Source of the DNA: Stentor coeruleus
Lineage: Eukaryota > Ciliophora > Heterotrichea > Heterotrichida > Stentoridae
Length of the DNA stretch: 47,214 nt
Assembly (NCBI GenBank): GCA_001970955.1
Contig: MPUH01000535.1
Span: forward strand, 1-47,214
Direction: 5' to 3'
Below the pieces are notes generated by a model. That model ran no database searches and was not told where the DNA came from. It saw only the letters and a list, made by a program, of their open reading frames with translations. Below are positions 20,781 to 29,860 of the stretch, piece after piece. Each line of letters starts with the position of its first letter. The first letter of the stretch is position 1. The position numbers and the translations under genes are program-made.

Positions 20781-21772
20781 TAACGATTTGAATAAACATA
20801 AATATAGTTTCATTATACAAAAGATTTATGATATAAGTTGTTTATAAGAAAAAAAATTTTGCTTAAAAACGAATTCAAACAAAACTATCATAGTTTTGAT
20901 ATACTAAGAACATATTTTTTTATTAGGGAAAAATTGGTGACTGAGAAATTTGGGAAAGTAGTGAAACATTTTGGAACTTAGTGGCAGTAAATATATATAA
21001 AATCACAATAAGTGTTAGAGGAAAACAGGATAAAAACTCATAGAATCATAAAAATAGAAATAATTATTAAATTTATGTGATGGTTTTACTTAAGATTTCA
21101 TTTTAATATATAATTCTTTAAATTTTTTTAGTTATTTAATTTTAAGGATACTTATGCTTAGTTTATACTAAATCTACTATTAAAAAAAATAGTTTTAGAT
21201 GAAAAATGCTTAATACTAATAGGAAAATACTTGAATTGTAAAGTTCTTAGGCGGCAAAAAGATTTAATTGGTGAATTTTTAATTTTTATGGGAATATTTA
21301 ACCATCATGTATATATTTTACAATCACAAAAGTTATAAATGCTGTCTTTAAATTGGAATTATTTCAATTTAATTTAGTTTTCACCAATTATGTCATTAGT
21401 GAAATTATATCAAGATATCTTTAAAAAGATATATAACTATATATTACTTAATAAAAGCAACTTTATAAAAACACTTTGGAATATGCAAATAAGCATATTT
21501 TATTAGAAATAAATTGATTTGAATGTTTATTTTTTTAGGCAAAAAGTGAATATGCTTATATATGATATGAATTATAATTATTTGATATGATATTTTGAAT
21601 AGCAAATTTTTAGATTTAATAGGGATGATACAAATAAATCAAACAGTGATTTCATGGGTTACTATGAGAAGAATTACCTAAATACCTNTACAAATAAATC
21701 AAACAGTGATTTCATGGGTTACTATGAGAAGAATTACCCATTTATCCTTTTAAGATTAGGAAATATTAATAA
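20781..21772. other. intergenic, includes N-flanking duplication
   Basis: It is G-biased just after the + gene and AT-rich thereafter. An N at 21688 lies between about 50-bp copies starting at 21629 and 21689. No gene is seen. Confidence 0.5.
21629..21740. repeat. about 50-bp direct duplication flanking a single N
   Basis: Copies start at 21629 and 21689. The left copy is followed by seven extra bases before the N at 21688, so the contig end may carry low-quality sequence. Confidence 0.75.
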
Positions 21773-22102
21773 TTACTCTATTGGGGCCATATCAAGTATA
21801 GAAACTTTTCGAATTCTCAATGATCTCTTTTCTGACAAAAACCTAGGACTTAATTGGGGATTTTTTTCAAGTTTATCTAGGCTTAGTTGAAGTTTAAGCC
21901 TAGGGTAGCTTTGTTTATTTCTTTTGGTTAAAGTAGGTTTTGGCTCGTTTGTGTTCTTTGTCGATTTGGCATATGCCAACTTTTTGATGCTCTTAACAGT
22001 TTTTGGCCCGTTTTTCGTTTTGATCCTGCAAGGGGATGACATCTCAAGTTTAGGAAGAAGTAAATTACTTGACTTGATTTTATTTGTTAGCAGTCTTTGC
22101 AT
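21773..22102 (-). CDS. small basic hypothetical protein
   Basis: The 109-aa, Lys/Arg/Ser-rich, probably disordered protein (pI clearly basic) has no recognised motif. It starts at an ATG preceded by a T/A-rich leader typical of neighbouring genes and ends with a TAA. The repeated K/R-S/T-x-K patterns would suit a nucleic-acid- or microtubule-binding protein, but this is only composition. It is kept as a gene because the frame is longer and less AI-biased than chance frames in nearby intergenic DNA. Confidence 0.5.
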   Translation of the reverse strand: MQRLLTNKIKSSNLLLPKLEMSSPCRIKTKNGPKTVKSIKKLAYAKSTKNTNEPKPTLTKRNKQSYPRLKLQLSLDKLEKNPQLSPRFLSEKRSLRIRKVSILDMAPIE

Positions 22103-22800
22103 TGAACCTAAATTTATTTAATTATATGGGCTAAAATGCTAAAATTCTGGTATAAGTAGTTGGCTTTATTATTGAAAGTTAATGGAATTTTGTTAGGTCA
22201 TAGGGATCTTAAAAATTAATAAAAAGAACTGTTTGAAGATGATACTAGTATTTTTATAGTTGTATAAATTACCCTTTTACTGTTTGAAGATGATACTAGT
22301 ATTTTTATAGTTGTATAAATTACCCTTTTACTCTACAACTATTAAAATATTTTTTCTTTGATGTTATAAAATATAACCTTTGGAGATTGGCTTATTTGGT
22401 TTTGATAATTATGGATTATTAGGATATAGAAAATCATCAGTTTTTGAAATAAAACAACTGAGACTGGATGGTTTTAAAAGATTAATGCTAAAGAAAAGCC
22501 ATACTAAAAATAATTACCCAAAATCGAAAATAAACTTCAATCCCAATAGAATCTATAATTTTTTAAAGCCTATCAAAATTTCCTTTTAAACTCAATCATA
22601 AAAAACCATCCATAATATTCAAACAACTAATCCAAATATGTCTTCAAATACCACAACAATACATTCCCATTTAAATATTTTCCCACATCATAAACTCTAC
22701 AAATGAAATCTCAATTCACAAATTACCAAAAATAAAAAAAATCCTCAAGCAAATCGAAAATCTTTTCTGATTTGGAAAATCATATAAAATTACTATATTC
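22103..22800. other. intergenic with a 51-bp tandem duplication
   Basis: This holds the perfect 51-bp duplication at 22228..22332. A 69-codon + frame at 22380..22589 lacks an ATG start (TTG) and is not accepted. Bases 22590-22800 are G-poor, as expected after a - gene. Confidence 0.5.
22228..22332. repeat. perfect 51-bp tandem duplication
   Basis: Units 22228..22278 and 22279..22329 are identical, with three bases of a third copy. Unlike the other duplications there is no N between them, so it may be a recent real duplication or a merged assembly overlap. Confidence 0.9.
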
Positions 22801-24255
22801 TTATGCATTATTTGCATTATTTTTACCAGTAAGCCTCATCTGACTTTCTTGATTACCATCATTACCCATTTGTACTCCTAACAATTGCATATGTGATGTG
22901 CCAAGCTCTGTAAAATTGCACATACTAGGGTTTGGGGCTTCAAAAAGGGCTTTCCCAGCAAGATTAGCAAATGCGTCTCCATCAAACATACTTCCAAGTG
23001 GATTATTATCACACAAACTTGTATCAACAAAGCCAGTTTTACTTAGAGCACCAAAAGGGTCTCCATCAAAAAGACTTGTCAAAGGATTTTTATCGCATTT
23101 CTGATCTGCGAAACCTTTTGAAGATAAACTGCCAAAAGCATCTCCTTCGTATAAACTTGACAAAGGATTTTTATCACATTTTCCAGTATCGACAAATCCT
23201 TTTGAAGATAAGCCGCTGAAAGGATCTCCTTCATAAATTTGTGTCAGAGGGTTCTTGTCACAATTATTCGGGTCAGTGAAATTATCAAGTTCTGGATTTT
23301 GATATAGTCTTTGGCCGTAGAAATCTGAATCAAAACTCCATTGTTTGCATTGATTTTCGGTGTTTACAAAAAAGTTTGTTAGACATTGTTCTATATCATT
23401 TTTTTCAAGCTCAAGCTTTGACCCATATAATGAGTCTATATCAATTTTCCCATTTGGCTTCCAAGAGGCCATGCTAGAAAAGTCGAAAGATGCGCATGTT
23501 TGAAGATCTGGATCAGAAGTCAGGGAAGATATTCTTAAAGGCAATGTACACTCTTCTATTTTATTCGGCGAGTAAATCTCTGTCTCATTTTTTTTCATGT
23601 CTAACATGAATGGACTGTGCATATCATTGTCATCCATACTATACTGAAAACTATCTTCATGTTTTATTGAACCTGATAATGGGTCTGACAAGAACTTAGG
23701 AAGTTTGAAAACATTAGCCACAGGCGTTTCATTTACTTTCATTATCTTCGCAATGTATTCAAGTGGAGTGAATTCTGCAGGGCAGTTTTTCTCAGCTTTT
23801 TTCATCAGGCTTTTCCAACGATTTTTTACCTGGTTTTCTGTTCTCCCAGGCATCAACTTCGCAATTTCTGACCATTTATTTCCTAGTAGAGACTGCTTTT
23901 GAACTATAAAAGTGTCTTCTTGTATAGACCATTTACCTTTTGTTAGAGATGGGTCTAAGTGGTTGAACCATCTTTCTCTACATTGTTTACCGAATCGGAT
24001 TTGCATATTGTCATGAAGTCGTGTGTTTAATTCTTTCGCAACAGAACTCCAGTTTTTAGCGCCACGCTTTGACACAATTTCTAGTAATATAATATCTTCT
24101 TCATCTGTCCAGGATTTTCTGTTCTTGAGTGTTTGAGATTGTGATGAATCATCAAAAGGCTTACAAGTAGGTTTGTAAATTTGATTGTTTGAAGATATAA
24201 AACAAGGTACCATCCAGACATCGTTCGTAATAGGGTAGGGCTTTGCGTTCTCCAT
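22801..24255 (-). CDS. R2R3 Myb transcription factor with C-terminal 27-28-residue repeats
   Basis: The 484-aa protein has two Myb DNA-binding repeats: R2 at about 45-101 (W49, W69, W96) and R3 at 104-152 (W109, W128, W147), including FGKQCRERW and GRTENQVKNRWKSL. R2 carries about five extra residues between its second and third Trp. A long acidic and disordered region follows. Then come four tandem copies of a motif CDKNPL...(Y/F)(E/D)GD(P/A)F...LSxKGF starting at residues 332, 360, 387 and 415. Myb factors of this type control cell-cycle and differentiation genes; the repeats may be a transactivation or docking module. The start is the first ATG. It is followed by G-poor downstream DNA. Confidence 0.88.
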   Translation of the reverse strand: MENAKPYPITNDVWMVPCFISSNNQIYKPTCKPFDDSSQSQTLKNRKSWTDEEDIILLEIVSKRGAKNWSSVAKELNTRLHDNMQIRFGKQCRERWFNHLDPSLTKGKWSIQEDTFIVQKQSLLGNKWSEIAKLMPGRTENQVKNRWKSLMKKAEKNCPAEFTPLEYIAKIMKVNETPVANVFKLPKFLSDPLSGSIKHEDSFQYSMDDNDMHSPFMLDMKKNETEIYSPNKIEECTLPLRISSLTSDPDLQTCASFDFSSMASWKPNGKIDIDSLYGSKLELEKNDIEQCLTNFFVNTENQCKQWSFDSDFYGQRLYQNPELDNFTDPNNCDKNPLTQIYEGDPFSGLSSKGFVDTGKCDKNPLSSLYEGDAFGSLSSKGFADQKCDKNPLTSLFDGDPFGALSKTGFVDTSLCDNNPLGSMFDGDAFANLAGKALFEAPNPSMCNFTELGTSHMQLLGVQMGNDGNQESQMRLTGKNNANNA

Positions 24256-26396
24256 GTAAATAATATGGATTATTTAAAGGTAATTAACCTTAATGTATTT
24301 TTCATCATGGAGTATTGAAAATGCTTTTTCCCACCAGTAACTTTTTATAAATATTATTTCAAGTTAATAATTATATGGGAATTATATCGATTATTATGTT
24401 TAATCAAATATCTCTTTTTGACCTCAAAAAAAGTTTGAATTTTTGATCTTTCGAACTTATAGTAATTCAGTGCAGCTTTGAATATCTAAGCATTTTTTTT
24501 ATTAAAGAGTTGTATTTAAAGCATCTGATATTCTTTTTGGCTTAGATTTTCTGTATTATTTTCTTTAGAAATTCCATCTTTGACTGCATGATCATGATTT
24601 CAAAATATGCCACTAATAGTTATAATTACTTTTTGTATAGAGTGGATTATGGGTTTTTAAAAGTTGCTTTAGATAATATATAAAATAAGTAATATTTAAT
24701 TGTTAGAAACTTAGAAAATTCGAGAGTTTTTGAGAATATTACAGACGGATTTAAGAAGTTGATATTCTTATTGAATTAAGTAGTTTAGTATATTTTCTTA
24801 ATATAAGGCTTAGTAATTATATGCATTTTAGTTATTATAAGTTGATAATAATTCAAAAAATTGTTTTTCTGTTATCAGATAAAAGCATGATTTATTAACT
24901 TAAGTAAGTAAATACTTGCTAGACTTACAAGTTAATATAGTATAAAGTTTATCATGAATAGGAAATCTGTTATTAGCTTCTAATTAAGTGAAGCAAACTA
25001 TAAATCAAGTTGAATTTCCTAATAATTTAATTATTTATTAGTATGTTTTAGTAAAAATATTTTTCCATAGATTCTAGAATAGTTTTCTAAATTCGAAAAG
25101 GGGACTTTTTTATGTTTTATATAAGTTTACACTTGAAAATCTTAGGTATATATTTGTTGCATCACTAGCTACTCAGAATCTGGGATAAAAACGATAATCT
25201 AAAAATTTTAATGCATTAACGCGATTTAGCTCATAAATTTCACACGAAAACTTAAAATTTCTATTGTTCTATTAATTCATATTCCCCAACTTAACAAAGA
25301 AATTTGCATACTATAAAATCATAAAACATGCAATTCTTACTTATCATATTTCTCTTATAAATTAAAATAATACTTTTACTTAAGAAAATCATAAACTAAG
25401 TATTATTTTCAATATCTCTTTTCTCTCTTACTTCGAATTTTTTATTAGCATATTTATCACTATAAAAATTGGCTAAGCCAATAAAATCCTTCCNTACTTT
25501 TACTTAAGAAAATCATAAACTAAGTATTATTTTCAATATCTCTTTTCTCTCTTACTTCAAATTTTTTATTAGCATATTTATCACTATAAAAATTGACTAA
25601 GCCAATAAAATCCTTCTAAATATCCAACTTTTACTGGAGCTGAGTACACAAAAACTCCCACAAGGCTTTCTTATAAAAATTATTTCCTTGTTTAAAATCA
25701 TAGTATTTATTAAATCCTAAATATACTTTAAACTTCTATTCACTAACAGCACTAGGTATATTAATCTTATTTCCAAATATATTGAAGGTGTATTTTTCAA
25801 TTCCTCCATTGAAAGCAACTTTTTTAATACATATTTCGTAATATTATATCTTTTTCCATAATAAGCAAACATCTGAAGATACTAGTTGCCAGATGCAAGG
25901 AAATTTACTCTAGCACTTCTGGATTATTATTAATCAATTAATTCTCCGTCCACTTTGCGCTAATTAAAATTTGTAATGAAGATACTATGATAAGAAAAAA
26001 AATGATTCCTAAGGCCGCAAAGCTAGTCAAATGATATAAGTACAAGAAAAACCTTTAAGGGATTGTCGCTTCACTATACTAATTAGGTCTCAAAATCTAA
26101 TCATAAAGTATTTTTTACAACTGTGAAAGAAAATATTTAATCAACTAAATCTCAAATTTCTAAACCATAATTCTCATAAAATATCAATTTCTACAACATT
26201 AGAATTGATTCTATCAAAAAATCATATTTTATAACCTTAAACTTAGACACATTCAAAAATTCTATTCTATCTATAATTAGCCCATACTATTTATTCTCAA
26301 AAATATTCCCTATCAATATCTCTTATATTATAATATCACTTAATAATAATATATTTATCCTCACATTTAAAGATCCACAAAATTTTATATATTATC
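24256..26396. other. largest intergenic region, no intact gene recognised
   Basis: At 2.1 kb this is the longest gap. Two stretches are less AT-rich, 24430-24790 and 25850-26110, and in single frames read like protein interrupted by stops. Nothing is recognisable and stop density is what AT-rich random DNA would give. An N at 25494 lies between about 123-bp copies. The last 250 bases are G-poor (after a - gene). Confidence 0.45.
25371..25617. repeat. about 123-bp direct duplication flanking a single N
   Basis: Copies 25371..25493 and 25495..25617 differ at only a few positions (for example G/A in TTGGCTAAG versus TTGACTAAG). Overlapping contig ends representing two alleles would look like this. 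Confidence 0.85.
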
Positions 26397-27002
26397 TTAA
26401 CTATCATTGTTACTTTTTTCATAAACTTCCTTTTGCCAAGGTTCAGCATCAACAGCATATTTCAATGCAGATCTTAAAGAATTTGAATTGTCAAGATCTC
26501 CAATGAACTCCAAAATCAATATAAGAGCTTCAGCAGTTGATATCAAACCTTCCTTTGGGGGTTTTCTCAAAGCTGCATATATTGGTTCATGTACAGGCTG
26601 AAGAACTACAGTTGGAAGGTTTTTAAGCCATGGGTTTTTATTATATAAGTTTTTAGCAAATTTCCAAGTGGCATCTATGAGAATAATAGTCCCAACATGT
26701 TCAGGGAGAGTATTTGAAGCATTTTTACTTGGGTATAACAATACAGGGTTATTGAATTGTTGTTCAAAAAACACTCGTCCTTTCTATATGGAATATACAA
26801 AAATAGTCACATTTTCGATGCTCCTTTCTAAAAGCCTTACTGAATTAAAAGCTTGCTTATCTTCCCTGGGGTCTTGGAAAATAACCAAGTCAGCTTTTAG
26901 GGAAAGCTTTTCTTTTGGAAGACCGGGACAATAGCAGACTTTAGTTGGCCGCCTAGATAGAACTTACTTACAATTCTCACATACGCTTCTTTTGTTTTGC
27001 AT
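26397..27002 (-). CDS. DTW-domain protein (tRNA acp3U synthase type)
   Basis: The spliced product is 191 aa. Exon 1 (27002..26968) encodes MQNKRSVCENCK. A 15-nt intron (26967..26953) leads into exon 2 (26952..26799), with RPTKVCYCPGLPKEKL. A second 15-nt intron (26798..26784) leads into exon 3 (26783..26397). The family features are present: an N-terminal CxxC...CxC zinc-binding motif, IDATWKFAK (the DTW signature, here D-A-T-W) and STAEALILILE. DTW proteins (DTWD1/DTWD2, bacterial TapT) transfer a 3-amino-3-carboxypropyl group from SAM to a uridine of tRNA; the related Tsr3 modifies 18S rRNA. The tRNA role is the better fit given CxxC and size. Confidence 0.85.
26784..26798 (-). other. 15-nt intron 2 of DTW gene
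   Basis: It reads GTATATTCCATATAG on the minus strand, with A at position 10. Removing it deletes an in-frame TAG and joins VTIF to KGRVFFEQQ. Confidence 0.9.
26953..26967 (-). other. 15-nt intron 1 of DTW gene
   Basis: It reads GTAAGTTCTATCTAG on the minus strand, with A at position 10. Removing it completes the conserved CENCKRP...CYC zinc motif across the junction. Confidence 0.9.
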
Positions 27003-27382
27003 AAGATGGAATTTTTATTAGTTTAGGGTTATGATCGGATTAGGCTTATTATTTGAGCTGATTAGGCTAATGAAATATTTGTTGTTATTTATGTCATATC
27101 ATTGATATTTTAATATTTGTTTTGATAGTTTTGATTTTTTAGGATATGAAAAATCTAAGTATATTCTTGATAATATGATGATAAAGCAGCTATAGTTCCT
27201 TTTTTATATATCTCCATTCTAAAAAATAAACAATCTTTCTACACAAATAATCTAAATTCCTAAAACACACCGAATATTATAAACTCTGCATCATCATTAT
27301 AATAAAACAAAAATAATCTTTCAAGCAAATCTTACTAAAATCCTTATATAAAATCTATATCTTAAGGTAATAAACCAACTAA
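27003..27382. other. intergenic between tandem minus-strand genes
   Basis: Bases 27003-27180 are C-poor (leader of the DTW gene) and 27200-27382 are G-poor (trailer of INO80C). The skew switches sign between them. No gene is seen. Confidence 0.6.
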
Positions 27383-27745
27383 TTAACGAATCACATTGAC
27401 AGCTTTTCTAAGTGATAAATAAGTGTCAATATGCTCTTGTGTTAAAGCTCGTATAATCTGATACTCAAGAGCATTAGAATATCTAAGGTTAGTTTTAGGT
27501 TCTGTATATTTAGACACATGTCCTGAAATATCAGAATATTTTCTACTTGGTATAGTTGATGGTGCAGCTTCAATACTCAAGTAATTTGGCACTGAAGCTG
27601 GATAATTGTCATAGTTTTCAGCTTGGATAATCTGTTTAAAAGTTTTAATTGGCTTTGTCGAGCATGTTTTCAATGAGAAACTCGTGTTTTTAAATGGAGT
27701 TTCTCGTCCGTACTGCTTGTGCTTATCCTTTTTAACCTTCGGCAT
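27383..27745 (-). CDS. INO80C: INO80 complex subunit C / Ies6 (YL1_C domain)
   Basis: The product is 120 aa from the ATG at 27745 (MPKVKKDK). An in-frame ATG at 27778 would add 11 residues but would start inside the divergent deneddylase coding region, so the inner ATG is preferred. The C-terminal 65 residues are a YL1_C domain: NYLSIEAAPSTIPSRKYSDI, then SGHVSKYTEPKTNLRYSNA, then YQIIRALT...YLSLRKA. This matches INO80C/Ies6, which with Arp5 forms a module of the INO80 nucleosome-remodelling complex in the nucleus. Its ATG is only 7 bp from the ATG of the divergent SENP8-like gene. Confidence 0.88.
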   Translation of the reverse strand: MPKVKKDKHKQYGRETPFKNTSFSLKTCSTKPIKTFKQIIQAENYDNYPASVPNYLSIEAAPSTIPSRKYSDISGHVSKYTEPKTNLRYSNALEYQIIRALTQEHIDTYLSLRKAVNVIR

Positions 27746-27752
27746 TATTATT

Positions 27753-28376
27753 ATGAGCAATATCGTATTAACATACAAATCAGCAACGCTAAGCCAGGCT
27801 GATATCGACCTTCTTGCCCCAGGACAATGGCTTAATGATCAATGTATACTGTTTTTTTATGAGTACTTATCAGAATATAGTCCACATTATCAGCTTTTTC
27901 TCAATCCTAGCACATCTTTTTTACTGTTGTTTGAGAATGAATTGGATGATCTCCATGATACCCTTGGTCAGATCCCTTTGCAGAATAAAACTCTAATTTT
28001 CTGCCCTATTAGCGATAATAGTAACCCTCAAACTCTTGGGGGAACTCACTGGACATTGTTAGTTTATGCTGTTAAGCTTAACAAAGGATTTTATTTTGAT
28101 AGTTTGAGTAAAAGTAGGGCCAATTTACAGAATCCAAGGAATATTTTGAGTAAACTTAGTTGGCTTTTGGGACAGCCTAATCCTGAGATTAATCAAGTTA
28201 CTGTTAGACATAGGCAGAATAACTCATATGACTGTGGAGTTTATGTGCTTATGATCACTGAATATATAAGCAAGTCCTTAGATTTGAGCCTTGCAACACA
28301 AACTAGTATCACCGCAAAAACAGCAATAGAAATGAGAAAAAAAATATCTGCACTTATTCAACAAGAATTAGGTTAA
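27753..28376 (+). CDS. SENP8: SENP8/DEN1-type NEDD8-specific cysteine protease
   Basis: The product is 207 aa from the ATG at 27753; human SENP8 is 212 aa. The C48/Ulp1 catalytic set is complete: His99 in GGTHW, Asp116 in YFDS, Gln155 in RQNNSYDC and Cys161 in YDCGVYVL. The single-domain form and the N-terminal WLNDQCILFFYEYL favour SENP8/DEN1, which removes NEDD8 from proteins and processes its precursor, over the larger SUMO proteases. Longer upstream frames lack an ATG. The gene is head to head with INO80C (7 bp) and its stop lies 18 bp before the next start. Confidence 0.88.
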   Translation: MSNIVLTYKSATLSQADIDLLAPGQWLNDQCILFFYEYLSEYSPHYQLFLNPSTSFLLLFENELDDLHDTLGQIPLQNKTLIFCPISDNSNPQTLGGTHWTLLVYAVKLNKGFYFDSLSKSRANLQNPRNILSKLSWLLGQPNPEINQVTVRHRQNNSYDCGVYVLMITEYISKSLDLSLATQTSITAKTAIEMRKKISALIQQELG

Positions 28377-28394
28377 GTAATTAAATATAATTAA

Positions 28395-28844
28395 ATGGAT
28401 GACCATGAGTTAGAATTCAGGACTGAGCCCACACAATTAGAAATGTCTAAACTTGAGAATGCTTTGTTACAAGCTGAATACAAATATGGAAAAGATATTC
28501 TTACACTTGAAGGAGCATTGATTAGAGCGCGTAAAATGGGAATTTTACATTTAGTAGGTCTTCATTTGCGTATGGTCTTTGTTACAGAGTTTTCAAAAGT
28601 TATTCCTTTAGAGAGAGCTGTTTATAAATGGAAAAGTCTTTGTGTTACTAATAATGCAGCTCGAAACAATAAGTTTAAGATGATTATAAAATCTTTGTAT
28701 AAAACAACGATAACCCGGGCATTTTATATATTGAAAGAAAGAAGATTTAGAAAATCAATGTATGAAAAACCTGTGGAAGGCCCTGTTTATGCTCATGGAG
28801 CTATGTCACCTTTAAGTTCTGAAGATGATGATTTGGAAATTTAA
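28395..28844 (+). CDS. small helical hypothetical protein
   Basis: The 149-aa, largely helical protein is basic in the middle and ends in an acidic tail (SSEDDDLEI). Two segments, ERAVYKWKSLC and TRAFYILKERRFRK, have the hydrophobic-basic spacing of calmodulin- or centrin-binding helices such as IQ and Sfi1 repeats, but the match is only suggestive. It starts 18 bp after the stop of the deneddylase gene on the same strand. I found no 15-16-nt intron that would fuse the two. Function is unknown. Confidence 0.6.
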   Translation: MDDHELEFRTEPTQLEMSKLENALLQAEYKYGKDILTLEGALIRARKMGILHLVGLHLRMVFVTEFSKVIPLERAVYKWKSLCVTNNAARNNKFKMIIKSLYKTTITRAFYILKERRFRKSMYEKPVEGPVYAHGAMSPLSSEDDDLEI

Positions 28845-29577
28845 CTGAAACTATATATTAATTTAGTTTTTCAATAAACTTATTAGCTAATACTAGAAAA
28901 AGCTAAAAGTTTTTAATTTGCAGATAATATTCTTAGCTAAAAAATTTGTTAAAAAAACTCATGTTTGGTTCTTTAATTTTATAAGCATTTTTGAAAATTA
29001 TTAATAATTAGTCACTAAATTCCTACCAAAATCAATCTAAGAAAACTTTTTTATCCTCTGAAAATTATTACTTATTAAAAAGTTTAATTTTTCAAAGCCT
29101 TCAAATAACACTTAAAAACTATTGCAGGCATTTCTAAAACTTGTCTTTTCCTATTCTACAATCATATAAATTTTCCTATAAACAACTCCATATCAANTCT
29201 GAAAATTATTACTTATTAAAAAGTTTAATTTTTCAAAGCCTTCAAATAACACTTAAAAACTATTGCAGGCACCTCTAAAACTTGTCTTTTCCTATTCTAC
29301 AATCATATAAATTTTCCTATAAACAACTCCATATCAAAATCAACCTTTAAAATTTAATTAGAAAATCATACTCCATTTACTATTAAAAACTAGGTTCATC
29401 CTTTCTCCAACATAAAAACCTAAAATCCCTCTTCCCTTAGCCAAATCAACTTATCTTGTCTCACTTTTTAATTGTATAATCCTATTATTTATGTAAAAGA
29501 CTGCCATCAGGATTGAACCCTTCAGATCTTAAGCTTAAACTAAAATCTTTCCTATAAAAAACCCTTGAAAAAATAAT
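28845..29577. other. intergenic with N-flanking duplication
   Basis: Contains an N at 29197 flanked by 140-bp near-identical copies. The + strand is G-poor across most of it, fitting the trailer of the minus-strand COX17 gene. No other gene is seen. Confidence 0.55.
29057..29337. repeat. 140-bp direct duplication flanking a single N
   Basis: Copies 29057..29196 and 29198..29337 differ at about two bases around the N at 29197. It is the longest of the assembly-junction duplications. Confidence 0.88.
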
Positions 29578-29715
29578 TTATTTTAAGCACTCTAAATGAA
29601 GATTTAATTCTACTTGACAAGACTGTTCATCTTTCAACAATATGCAAAAGTCTCTTTGCTTTTTTGTTTCTTGACACACACAGCAGATTCCTTTCTTCAT
29701 AGGTTTGCTTTCCAT
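29578..29715 (-). CDS. COX17: COX17 copper chaperone (45 aa)
   Basis: This short minus-strand frame of 45 codons starts at ATG 29715 (MESKPMKKGICC) and ends TAA. It contains the full COX17 signature: CCVCQETKKQRDFC, then a Cys in DEQSC and a final Cys in HLEC. These are the six conserved cysteines, with the CC pair that binds Cu(I). The vertebrate equivalent of the core reads CCACPETKKARDAC. COX17 carries copper in the mitochondrial intermembrane space to SCO1 and COX11 for cytochrome c oxidase assembly. The last few residues (usually GF-x-basic/acidic) are missing. Overlapping longer frames on either strand are spurious. It shares a 145-bp divergent promoter region with the methyltransferase gene. 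Confidence 0.85.
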   Translation of the reverse strand: MESKPMKKGICCVCQETKKQRDFCILLKDEQSCQVELNLHLECLK

Positions 29716-29860
29716 TTTTATATACCAAGTAAGCATTACTTACCAGAATATGATTTTCCAATACTTGCATTGACAAAACTAAATCTGAAATCGTAAAATG
29801 TATATAAAAACTAAAAGTAGGAAATAAAAGTAATGACATCATGGAATAAATATAATTAAT

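Noticed and set aside
22380-22589. 69-codon plus-strand frame with balanced composition
   Set aside because: It starts at TTG with a TAA immediately upstream, has no intron to reach an ATG, and matches no family.
24430-26110. Protein-like readings if TAA/TAG are taken as Gln and TGA as Trp
   Set aside because: Stop density equals that expected for random AT-rich DNA, no family is recognisable, and the real genes here use all three stops.
28360-28400. Fusion of the SENP8-like gene with the next frame by a tiny intron
   Set aside because: No GT-AG segment of 15 or 16 nt spans the stop; both proteins look complete alone.
29505-29580. tRNA-like B box (GGTTCAATCC on the minus strand)
   Set aside because: The T-stem does not pair, and no A box or acceptor stem is found at tRNA spacing.
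29627-29842. 71-codon minus-strand and 60-codon plus-strand frames
   Set aside because: They overlap the COX17 gene in other frames, and COX17 is the recognisable product.
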